Shown here piece after piece: positions 11,119 to 20,354 of a DNA stretch of 64,000 nt. The stretch covers positions 80,876,442 through 80,940,441 of the forward strand of contig NC_133647.1 of NCBI RefSeq assembly GCF_009905375.1, written 5' to 3'. The DNA comes from Apium graveolens (Eukaryota > Streptophyta > Magnoliopsida > Apiales > Apiaceae). The translations under genes and the position numbers were made by a program. The notes under the pieces were generated by a model. The model worked only from the letters and a program-made list of their open reading frames with translations. It was not told where the DNA came from and did no database searches. Within the stretch, counting starts at the first letter, position 1. The number at the start of each line of letters is the position of its first letter.

Positions 11119-11530
11119 AAACTCAAGCAATCACATTTCCATCAGCATCACGGATATGAACCAAATCAGGCAAGTTATCAATCAGTTGACCTCTAGCACC
11201 CACATTAACTTCTTCTAACTCATGAATCATAGCAGTGTTATCATTCATAGGGACTTGAAAGGAATTAACAACATCTTGATCAGTCATGCAAGGAGTTCCT
11301 AGAGTAGATGCAGCTAAATGCTTTAGATATGCAATCCTATGTTTGTAAGAGACAGCGAGACTCTCTAACTCTCCTACTTTTTCTTTAATCTCATTTTTTT
11401 ATTCCTTAACCCTCTTAAGTTCAAGATTTAACTCATGAAACATGGTTTTGACAGACTCAAACTTAGACAGAAAAACATCTTCTATGAATTGAGGAATAAC
11501 TGTGGGAGTTGCCTCTTGAGGTTCACAGTG
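11119..11530 (-). pseudogene. Coiled-coil ORF, minus strand (unit 1 copy, broken)
   Basis: The protein reads MHCEPQEATPTVIPQFIED at its start and ends LVHIRDADGNVIA. A heptad-like Leu/Lys/Glu region (FHELNLELKRVKE, KEKVGELESLAVSYK) predicts a coiled coil. One in-frame stop (TAA, near 11400) separates RVKE from KNEIKEK; unit 2 has EENNEIKEK there. It resembles the C-terminal part of a retroelement accessory ORF, but I do not recognise the family. Confidence 0.5.
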
Positions 11531-11748
11531 CATCAGGGGCACTTATGGCCTAATGTGTTCATTAGTGATTTATGAATCAGCAAGATTAGAAAATGCTTCA
11601 GGCATGTTTATATTGCAAAGTACAAAGAAGGAGGAGATTAGCATACCATAAGGCATATAATCTACAAGATGTGCATTGATCATGTTTAGAAGAATAACTT
11701 AAGAAATACTGAAATTGATTTTGTTAGTGCAGAGAAGATACATGATTT

Positions 11749-12204
11749 TCATATCAAAATATCAAAGTACTTACTTTGATTTGGTTTTGGCATAACATTT
11801 GCCCTAATAATTAGAGCAAGATGCTGAAAGGTGCCAATGAAGTGTTTGAAATAAATACCATAATTTACATCACAGAGACCATCAAGAATATCAAATTTAC
11901 AAAAAGTGCCAAACATTACTTCAAATTCAGATTTGTTAAAAACAAACAGAGAGAAGATATTCTCACAAAGCAACTCACACAAATGCAAAGGTAAATGCAG
12001 TTCCCAATTGATGTTTTTGTTATAAACACAAATGACCTTTTTGTTGACTGATGTAGTAAAATGCAGTATACCATCTACCCCTTTTATGATATTCATATTA
12101 CAATAGAACTCTCCCATAAGATGTGTGCAGTAGTGCTTACCTAAGTTATACATGAGACCATCCCACCTAGCCCTTCTAATTATGAACTCTACTTCACCCT
12201 TCAC
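11749..12204 (-). CDS. Unrecognised 151-aa ORF of a decayed minus-strand element
   Basis: The open frame begins MKGEVEFIIRRARWDGLMY and contains GEFYCNMNIIKG and a Leu-rich LHLPLHLCELLCENIF stretch. The spacing of a GEFYCN-type motif before a variable strand vaguely recalls VREFYAN in the Athila extra ORF at 60990, but this is weak. The unit 2 copy has a TGG-to-TAG stop, so this is the fuller version. A GTAAGT donor-like site lies just after PKPNQ near the end, so the frame may once have been spliced to the coiled-coil ORF downstream. Function unknown. Confidence 0.4.
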   Translation of the reverse strand: MKGEVEFIIRRARWDGLMYNLGKHYCTHLMGEFYCNMNIIKGVDGILHFTTSVNKKVICVYNKNINWELHLPLHLCELLCENIFSLFVFNKSEFEVMFGTFCKFDILDGLCDVNYGIYFKHFIGTFQHLALIIRANVMPKPNQSKYFDILI

Positions 12205-12332
12205 ATCAACACAAGTACCAGGTTAAACATTTTTGATAAGTTCAAGGAACTTTTTAGAGTTTGAAGGGTTTAATAGTTTTGGTGGAGGGGGATTTGGTTT
12301 GTTCATGGTTGGTGTACTATTTGGATTTTGTC

Positions 12333-12776
12333 TTAATTTGGCCTTTCTAGTGTAAACTTTGGCTTGTAGGGGTTTAGGAGGTATATGGTTAGGGGATTGA
12401 GGATTTGATATTTTCTGCTTTGATAGAAAGGGATGGTGTGGTTCTTGTATCCCTTTCTTATTTTTCTTGGAGGGAAATGTCTTTTGTGATAATGTTTGGG
12501 AAGTGAGGATTGAAAAGTTTTGAAAGCAGAGGTTTTGTGATGATGAAACTGATTTTTCTCCATATCTTCAAAAATATACCGGTTTTCAATCAGTATTCTA
12601 GGCTTGGGGTATAGCGATTGGCATTTGGGTTCATGTTGTATGTGAAGTGGAGTCATGCAAATGCCTAGTGTGTATGTGAATGCAGCATATAAGATATGTA
12701 TGCATATATATAACCTTTTAACACAGATGCAAAAAGATTTTAAAAAAAAATTTAAGAAAAAAAAATTACTGTTCAT
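12333..12776 (-). pseudogene. Basic ORF remnant of the minus-strand cluster
   Basis: An open minus-strand frame, His/Lys/Pro-rich (EKNQFHHHKTSAFKTF, HKRHFPPRKIRKGYK), lies upstream of the 151-aa ORF on the same strand. The shared part in unit 2 is 30980-31282. The N-terminal Phe/Cys-rich part is low-complexity and probably not coding. It may be the start of the same decayed ORF. Confidence 0.3.
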
Positions 12777-13420
12777 GAACAGTGAAAATCATTTAACGCA
12801 TGCATGGCTGTGTTATACAAAAATCCAAGCTTATTTTACAAATAGATACTAGGATGATGCATATAAGTGAGTGATGTAATGCAGCTTCTACACACGGATC
12901 ATATACCAGTACAGCAGAGAATAAAGAATATATTAATTCTTTGTCTTTGTTTCTACTTTAGAAAACAGTACAGTACATAAGTACACATTTTTGAAAAATG
13001 TGAGACATAAAGTTGATATCATAGCTTACTCTAACATATAGAGCCTGTACTATCAATATAAGTGCATTTAAAGATAGAATTGTGCTTGAAGTGAGTTTGA
13101 AAGAAAAACTGTGTTTTTAATGCAACTATATAAAATCTGTTATATTTATTTCTCAAGGTAAATGCAGATTAATGCAATGAACCATAAAATGCAACACATG
13201 GAATGTAAGATATATTTAATCGCTTAACATTTATCATTCAAACATTTAATATTCAGTCATTTAACATTTATTGATAAGCAACATTCATACTTCATTTATA
13301 TCAATTAGCAGTTAATGAACTTAATAAGTGAGAACACATATTTGAGCAATTAATTCCTAGAAACACTAGGTGGCCATTGATCACAACAGTGATCCACATA
13401 CAGGGATGCTCAAGGATCCC
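12777..13420. other. Unassigned non-coding stretch before Athila (unit 1)
   Basis: AT-rich with no gene seen. It ends in ggatgctcaaggatccc, where the Athila LTR begins. It is conserved in unit 2 (31424-32067). Confidence 0.55.
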
Positions 13421-14855
13421 AGTTGAGTGGCATTTATGACACTTTATAATGCTCTAATAAGCTTTGAATTGATGCGTTTGTACTCAAGTTATTAAGGGTT
13501 TTAATGTGTTTTTAAGTGTTTTTACATTTCTGGCATTATCTAGGTAATCAGTGAATTAATATTATTTTGGTGCTAATATGATGTCTAGGTGGTGTTGGAA
13601 TAAAAGCTCGCAAAGTCCTGCTCGAGGCTGCAAAAAAAGGAAAAAGAAAAGAAATAATTTTTGGCAGAAGCCTAGCGGGGCCGCGCCAGAACTTCAGAGA
13701 GCCAGCGCGCCCGCGCTTAACAAATGCGCGGCCGCGCCAGGTCGGGATGCAGAATTCCTGTTTTGAATAGAAGACTGATTTTCTGGGGTTCTAAGCTGAT
13801 CAGGGCTACTATATAAACAACTCTAGGTCATATTTTAATAAGATATCAAGGGAGAGACACTTTAGAGCTAAGGAGAAGACGACCAGAGATCTATAGCACG
13901 AATCAACAAAGGCGAAGACGATCTAGTTTATTCTTATGAATCTTTGTTTTGAGTTGTAATTTTGGATGCTTATTTCTTGTTTTGTTGAACATATACTCTT
14001 GTGTTATACTCTATTATTTATTCATTATAAAGACAATGTTTGTTATACCATGATTTCATCAGAACCCACGTTTATGATGAGTCCGATTATGGGCTAATCA
14101 TTATCGTGGGGTTCTAGCGGATTTATTTATCGATTTCTTTAGTTAAATTGTTTGATTCTTTAGTATGTGGCGATTGTATGATATCCTAGTATTGGTTGTG
14201 CGTATTCTTCTTATGAGCGTCGCGAACTTATAAGATAATGTGTTAATTCTTAATGAAGCGAAAGTGAATTTAAGGATTTAGAACTTGCTATGCTAGCATA
14301 GGTTCATGTATTGTTATGCATGATTCGTAGGTAATTTTAACCATCTTACTTGCCCTGTGTAATCAAGATAGATAACTTGTGCTTAAACCGTTATGTTGTC
14401 AAATTCTATAGATATATAGGGTCTTAATATAATTGGTGTCTATCCAACTTCTATATCTTTTGTGGATGTCTGGTAGTATTGTACTCATGCAACGAAAGTT
14501 GGCGTTAATCAGTTTTGTGTTGTCTGATTAGTGTCACCACCATTGCATGCTAAGGTTAAAAACAATAAGGCTATTGAATGAAGTATTTAATGAAATTAGA
14601 ATCCCATATTTGTCATATATATTAATCCAGTCAATCTTATTTTCTTAGTTATAATTGTTAGTTTAATTCTTAGTTATAAATAACCTCAATTTGTTATCGT
14701 CTTAGCATTGGATAATAACCATACATTGTTGTTTAAGTGTGTGAATTAATTAGTTAACCAATACAGTCTCTGTGGGAACGAACTAGAAAAGATTATATAT
14801 TTCTTGCGAACGCGTATACTTGCGTGTAATATTAGCACGTGTTTAGTAACTAACA
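13421..14855 (+). mobile_element. Athila 5' LTR (unit 1 copy), 1,435 bp
   Basis: The 3' LTR at 63385 begins TGTTGAGTGACATTTATGAC; here the start reads AGTTGAGTGGCATTTATGAC, so the first T is mutated. It ends ACTAACA at 14855, six bases before the primer site. TATA box CTATATAAA lies at 13809-13817. A GC-rich block (13674-13740) stands out from the AT-rich remainder. About 20 bp shorter than the unit 2 copy because one GC-rich module has collapsed. Confidence 0.88.
13674..13740 (+). repeat. GC-rich near-palindromic modules in the Athila LTR (unit 1)
   Basis: Modules built around GCGCGGCCGCGCC and AGCGCGCCCGCGCT, separated by agaacttcagagagcc. The first module here is shortened to gcggggccgcgcc. 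Compare 32321-32408, 63636-63725 and 60553-60695. Confidence 0.85.
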
Positions 14856-14861
14856 CGTTTT

Positions 14862-14880
14862 TGGCGCCGCTGCCGGGGAC
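14862..14880 (+). other. Athila primer binding site (tRNA-Asp type)
   Basis: TGGCGCCGCTGCCGGGGAC matches the 3' end of plant tRNA-Asp with about one mismatch, the primer known for Athila/Tat elements. It lies six bases after the LTR end. Confidence 0.9.
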
Positions 14881-14996
14881 TTCAGTGTTAATTTTTAGTT
14901 TATGCATTTTCCATCAGTGGTCATTAAATTTCATTGACTCAGACACTATTACTAATCTGTTTCCTTGTCTTATTTCAGGTGATCTAGCGAGCGTGT

Positions 14997-16360
14997 ATGC
15001 ATACGCGTTCTCGGACTCGTAAGAGAAATCTGGATCAAGCCGAGGAAGAAGTGATAGTGGTTCGTAGGGAAGTTATCAAGGACGAAAAGAAGGTAAAGGA
15101 AGAAGAAAAAGTTGAAGAACCAGTGGTAGTAGCGATAGGAGATCAAGAAGAAAATCCTAAGGCTTTGATGGACTATTCTCAGCCTAAGATCAATGACTTT
15201 CAGTCAAGCATCATCAGACCAACCATCTCGGCTAACACTTTTGAGATCAAAGTAGGCACGATTCAGATGATACAGAAATCAGTTCAGTTTGGGGGTTCTC
15301 CTATTGAAGACCCCAACATGCATATCAGGGATTTCATCGAGATCTGCGATACTTTCAAATTCAATGGTGTGACTGAAGACGCTATCAAGCTGTGACTCTT
15401 CCCATTCTCTCTAATAGACAAAGCTAAATGCTGGTCACATTCTCTACCACCAGGGTCTATCACTAAATGGGAAGATCTTGCTCAAAAGTTTCTCACTAAA
15501 TTCTTCCATATGGAGAAAACTGCTGCAATCAGGAATGCTCTTACTCAGTTTGCTCAGTAAACTTGTGAGTCTCTGTGTGAGGCTTGGGATTGATATAAAG
15601 AGATGCTAAGGAAGTTCCCACACCATGGCATGCCTGATTGGATGATTATCAACTGTTTCTATAATGGATTGGGTGCTACTTCTAGACCCATGCTTGATGC
15701 AGCATCAGGAGGAGCCTTGTGGGCTAAAAGCTACGATGAAGCTTATGAATTGATCGAACTGATGGCTGCTAATGAGTACAAGAATCCTTCCCAGAGATTG
15801 ACTTAGGGAAAAGTTACAGGAATCCTGGAGTTGGATGCAGCAACTGCTATAGTTGCCCAACTTAAAGCGTTGACGATGAAGGTGGATTCTTTAGCTAATC
15901 ATGGAGTTAATCAAATCACCAGTGTCTGTGAGCTTTGTGCTGGTGCCCATGAGACTGATCAGTACACAATTTCTAGTGAATCAGCTCAGATCGTGAGCAA
16001 CTTTCAGCGTTCACAGCATCCAGTGCCAGCCACTTATCATCGCAACAACCACAATCATCCTAATTTTAGCTGGAGCAACACCCAGAATGCAGTTCAACAG
16101 CCTTATCAGTAGTACCCAGCTAAGCAGTACAGCCCCCCTGGTTTTCAGCAACCGTAATATGCACGAAGACAACAACTCCAGCTGCAACAAGCTACTGAAA
16201 AATCTGAATTAGAGGAGTTGAAGCTTATGTGCAAAAGTCAAGATTTTCTATCAAGATCTTGGAAAATCAAATTGGGCAAATTGCCAATGCCTTGCTAAAT
16301 CGTCAGCCTGGTACACTACCTAGTGACATTGAAGTGCCAGGAAAGAGGGAAGCTAAGGAG
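14997..16360 (+). pseudogene. Athila gag (unit 1 copy, multiple stops)
   Basis: Gag is the structural protein of the virus-like particle. The frame starts MHTRSRTRKRNLDQAEEE at 14997. The core has DPNMHIRDFIEICDTFKFNG, SLPPGSITKWEDLAQKFL, FYNGLGATSRPMLDAASGGA and a CELCAGAH motif near 15930, the standard order of Athila gag. One frame is kept to about 16240, but it is cut by stops at 15393 (TGA), 15558 (TAA), about 15591 (TGA), 15804 (TAG), 16110 (TAG) and 16156 (TAA). Each sits where Arg or Gln is expected. A one-base deletion near 16247 (gattttc, where unit 2 has gatgtttc) shifts the frame. The leader 14881-14996 holds no gene. Confidence 0.9.
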
Positions 16361-16407
16361 CAATCACTTTAAGGTCTGGAAAGGTTACGAATCCCGAACA
16401 AACTAAA

Positions 16408-17007
16408 GTGTTGACTGAAGAATCAGAGGCTGAGAAAGAAGTAGAACAGCAGGAAGTAGAAGTGGAACCAAAGAAGACTACTGTTGAGCACACTCCTCCT
16501 GAGGGTAATATAGGGGAGAAACGGATCTATCCTCCACCGCCTTTTCCTAAGCGGCTGCAGAAGAAAAAGCTGGACAAGCTATTTGAGAAGTTTTTGGAGG
16601 TGTTCAAGAAACTTCATATTAGCATACCTTTCGCTGAGGCTCTTGAGCAGATGCCTAATTATGCAAAGTTTATGAAAGGTATTCTCTCTCGGAAAGTAAA
16701 GCTAGATGATTTAGAGACAGTCGCTCTCACGGAGGAATGCAGTGCTGTGCTGCAACATAAGTTACCTCTAAATCTTAAAGATCCAGGAAGCTTCACTATT
16801 CCATGTACTATTGGAAAAATATCTTTTGACAGATGCTTATGTGACTTGGGAGCTAGCATAAATCTGATGCCTTTGCCAATCTTCAAGCGGTTGGACTTAC
16901 CTAATCCCAAACCGACTTATATGACCTTGCAGTTGGCCGACCATTCTATTACATATCCGAGAGGTATTGTGCAGGATATCTTGGTCAAGGTTGATAAACT
17001 CATCTGA
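16408..17007 (+). pseudogene. Athila protease region, ended by the inserted LTR (unit 1)
   Basis: This is the start of Athila pol, after a frameshift from gag. It has a Glu/Lys-rich linker, then EALEQMPNYAKFMKGILS, TVALTEECSAVLQHKLP and GSFTIPCTIGKISFDRCLCD, followed by the aspartic protease active-site motif DLGASINLMP. The frame runs open to DILVKVDKLI and terminates on TGA 17005-17007, the first three bases of the Angela-like LTR. The missing C-terminal part of the protease lies at 43080 in the unit 2 nest. In this unit everything downstream was lost at the duplication junction. Confidence 0.9.
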
Positions 17008-18711
17008 AAGAGATGTGTCCTAAGTCCAATCATGTATGATGATTTAGGAATAACTTTTATGTAATCTGTTTTGATTTCATTGATATTAATGAAAGACTTG
17101 TTTTGGTTTTATTGCGGGCTCTATCTATTTAAATGTTTAAATAAGATATACCACAGTTTAGAGTAAAGCTTTTTATGGATTGTGATGAGATCATAATAAT
17201 GAGACCTAAAAGATGATAACTCTAAACTTAAATAGTTCCTGGTCGTAGGATTACTAACTGGTAATTAATAATCCGCAAAGATCGGTACATACTATGCTTG
17301 CTTCATTATGAAGGATGTCTGTTCTCATAGACATTTGTGTGGTGACACTATAGCTAGTATGTAGGTGCTTATTATAGAATAAGTTTACTGAACATGACTC
17401 ACACAGCTGAACAACTGATGGAGTTCACTCACGTGTCAGCAGTTGTTCACATAGTGATAGTTGTACAAGTATCCTTAGACTTGAGGTCATCATAGTCATC
17501 TTGTGTACACTAAACTATGCTTTGGTTTAGTTCTTAGTCTCAAGGGACAATTATAAGGGCTCTACTGGGTATATGAATTTATACACGAAGATAGTGTATG
17601 ATCAATAAAGGATCTACCCCTTCCAGTATAGGAAGAGAATGTTCAATGTTGATCCACTTATATTAGTTCAGGAATCTCTGGCCAGAGTGAATGAAATTAG
17701 AAAGGAGTTTCTAATTTACATTAAATAGAACTAAGCATAGTGAATGGGAAAGCAAGTGATTAAATAAGATAGGCTTGACACAAGTTCCATGCCTTGTATT
17801 TAATCGTGACATTGCAGGCTAGAAGGAATTAATTGTACGACAACTACTCACTGAATAGGTTCTTGGTATTCTAAGCATTGAATTCGTATTATACGGATAG
17901 TCGCGATATGCTGAGAAGTATCCCTCACGATGTAGAATAAATATGATTAATTAATTAATCATATTTAATGAATTAGAAAATTTATATAAGTAATGATAAA
18001 ATAGTTTTATTATTATTTATTTCTACTACCGGCTTAATATTGAACCTACAGGGTCACACCATAAAAGAGAATGATTTAATGGTGGAGGAATTAATTAATA
18101 ATGGCTGATAATTATTTATTTATGAAATAAATAATTAATTGAAAAATTTAAAAATTGATTAAATGAGATTTAATTGATTATAAATTAATTAAGAAAAGGT
18201 TCTTAATATTATTAATTAAGAATTTAATTTTTGGAAATTAAATCAAGTGAGAGAATTATTTCTAAAGAGTTTAGAAAAAGGATTAATAATTAAAAGGTGT
18301 TTTAATTATTATTGAGAATAATAAAGGGTTAATAATAATAATATTTTATGGGAAAATTTTCAGCTGAAAATTTTGCCTATAAATATACTATTATAAACCC
18401 TATTCTTGCCTCAAGCAAAAAGATTTACAAAACCCTAATTCTCTCCATCTCCTCCTCCTTCATTACATCGTTTTCTTGGTGGATACCGGTGGAGTGCTTC
18501 ACACTTGAGGAGCAGCTGCTGAGGATCTCCGTTCATCATTCTTGGATCGCTATTAAAGACATCCATCTTTCCATTAACGTAAAGCTTCTTAAGTAAACAT
18601 ACTGAACTACGAATTAAATATAACTGTTTTCGCATAGATCCTGCGGAGGGTTTCGGTTTTTTTAAGATTAAATTTACATTTTCGCTGCGTTTATGTGCTA
18701 AAAACCCTTCA
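17005..18711 (+). mobile_element. Angela-like Copia 5' LTR (unit 1 copy), 1,707 bp
   Basis: The LTR begins TGAAAGAGATGTGTCC and ends AAACCCTTCA, with left target half TCATC at 17000-17004. TATA-like CTATAAATATA at 18377-18387. A 30-bp perfect palindrome lies at 17938-17967, and AT-rich hairpins follow around 18110. Compared with the unit 2 5' LTR I count 3 differences in the first ~380 bases. The 82-codon ORF starting at 18348 spans the TATA box and is not considered a gene. Confidence 0.93.
17938..17967. repeat. 30-bp perfect palindrome in the Angela-like LTR
   Basis: An AT-only inverted repeat except for one GATTAATTAATTAATC core. It is present at the same place in the other two LTR copies (36607-36636 and 42305-42334). 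It may form a cruciform or a hairpin in RNA. Confidence 0.85.
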
Positions 18712-19104
18712 ATAGCATCAGAGCTACTTGTCTGTAAGGCGTTTGACATCGTTTACTGCTCGTAAACAGTGATTTTTTTTCTGATTTGATTCTGATTTTT
18801 TTGATTTTTGTCATATTTTCTTTTTATGATTAGATCATGGATAAAATGATATGTTAAGATCAGATTATGTGTTTTAACATGCTTTTATGTGTTGTATGAG
18901 TATGGTGGATGGTTATGGCCTTTCGACCTTAGTGTAATGGTTTTGGTTTTAAATACGACTTGCATGTCGTCAATCTTTGTAATCATAAATCTCGAATGTA
19001 ACTCGAGTTATTCTTGTAAGTTCATTATATTAGTTTTACTTTCAATCATGTAATGTAATTGAAGACTCAAGAAGGCTATCCAATGGAGGTGATATAAAGA
19101 AGAA
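18712..19104 (+). other. Angela-like leader, cut at the duplication junction
   Basis: Untranslated leader of the Angela-like element, homologous to 37381-37775. It stops at the GAC junction (19105-19107) and is followed directly by the Copia-A post-pol sequence. The result is a fused segment with an Angela-like promoter in front of Copia-A ORFs. Confidence 0.9.
18713..18724 (+). other. Angela-like primer binding site (diverged tRNA-iMet type)
   Basis: TAGCATCAGAGC follows the LTR end after one base. The usual Copia primer site is TGGTATCAGAGC, so two positions differ. The unit 2 copy at 37382-37393 is identical. Confidence 0.75.
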
Positions 19105-19333
19105 GACTTTTACTTGCTTCTTGTGCGCATTAAACCATGTTTTCTCTTTCCAATGAATGTTTTTCTTTTTCCAAGTCTGGGGAGACGAGGTAGAATTAAT
19201 TCTACCTGTCAACATTAAATTTCTTTGCGTCTCTTGGCATTCTCCTGCCTATATAAGCAACCACTTCACATCAGCCTTCCCATCAAATCTTTTCTCACAA
19301 ACTTACCTTCATACTTTTTCTATCAAAAACACT

Positions 19334-19603
19334 ATGGTCAGATACACCATGTTTTTGAACTATGAAACCTTCAATATGGAGCTAAGCTGTGCCGATTGGC
19401 AGCAGGAATGACACGCCATTGCCATTCCTGATGAGATATGGGACTCTGTCCCACAGGAGGTACTCACCCACCTCCTGTTCTTCTATATGGATTACCATCG
19501 CCATCTGGAGCGATTGGAGGAGGAAAGGCTGGAAGCTCTCCGCCAGCAAGAGCGAATCATTCGACTCGTCATTCTGTTTGTCGAGAGTAGGAAGAAGAAA
19601 TGA
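19334..19603 (+). pseudogene. ORF89 (unit 2 copy, nonsense mutation)
   Basis: Homologue of 1674-1943. It starts MVRYTMFLNYETFNMELS and keeps frame and length, but TGG (Trp after QQE) has become TGA. The rest, including EEERLEALRQQERIIRL and the RKKK tail, is unchanged apart from a few substitutions. Function unknown. Confidence 0.6.
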
Positions 19604-20354
19604 TTTATTTTCTTCTTCCTGTTTTTCTTCATCATCAGCCTTGCCCTGCTTCTTGAGCTAGGACTAAGGCTGTTGACGTTAGGTTTAGCAGCTTAGGGAA
19701 ATCTTGTATAAGTTCTGATGTAATTTCAATTTCATGAATGTATTCTCTTAATATATTAATGAAATTTGTTTTTGCTTCAAGATTTTGTCTCTGAGATATT
19801 TTAATGCATTGTTAAATCCTGTCACATATTCATATTCTGATGACCATATAAATACTGTGTTAATTTAAGTTCTGATTTTCCTTTATCAGTACTTACTCAT
19901 CTGATTTATCTAGGTCATTTTCACTTGATTTATTTTCAGAATATTAATGTTGCAGTGAAAAATAATTTGAATCAGTGGGAATAGTTTCAATTTTGCATTA
20001 AAACTGACTCACCTTGATTAATGGAATATCTGGGTAAGTGGAACGGTTTTTCCTTGAAAAACTGTAAGTGGGTGGTAATTATTGCTTATTTACCGTGCCC
20101 ATTATTTCTTGCCTTAACTATGTATGACAGTTGTCAAGGTATGCTCCACTACTTTTAAATGCATGTCTGCCAGGTGTCCCAACGGTCACTTTTTGTGTCT
20201 AAGTAACAGAGAGAAAAGATTGTCAAATCTTTTATTTACTTTTCTCTTTTATCTCTCTCTCTCTTTACTTTTCTCCTTTCTCATCTACTGACGATTTTTC
20301 ATATAGACATTTTCTCAAACACAATACAGGCAACCGCATTTCTCTAAAATTTTA
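19604..20354 (+). other. Copia-A spacer before ORF-X (unit 2)
   Basis: Counterpart of 1944-2692; no gene seen. The pyrimidine tract before the ORF-X ATG has one more CT pair than unit 1. Confidence 0.6.

Larger units (their letters stand above)
1445..19104. repeat. Tandem duplication unit 1 (17,660 bp)
   Basis: The sequence from 1445 reappears in the same order and orientation from 19105. The unit holds the Copia-A post-pol half and 3' LTR, an unassigned spacer, a solo LTR remnant, more unassigned DNA, the Athila 5' end, and the Angela-like 5' LTR plus leader. Compared with unit 2 it has lost about 204 bp inside ORF-X, 783 bp at 10534/10535 and about 20 bp in the Athila LTR GC-rich block. 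In one 882-base stretch of ORF-X (5229-6110 against 23093-23974) I count 8 substitutions. Confidence 0.95.

Noticed and set aside
14804..15022. 72-codon ORF across the Athila LTR end and primer site
   Set aside because: Spans the LTR boundary and primer binding site, which are functional non-coding sites; the real gag start is 14997 in another frame.
18348..18596. 82-codon ORF in the Angela-like LTR (also 37017 and 42715)
   Set aside because: It overlaps the TATA box and transcription start region of the LTR and has no protein motif; conservation is explained by LTR identity.
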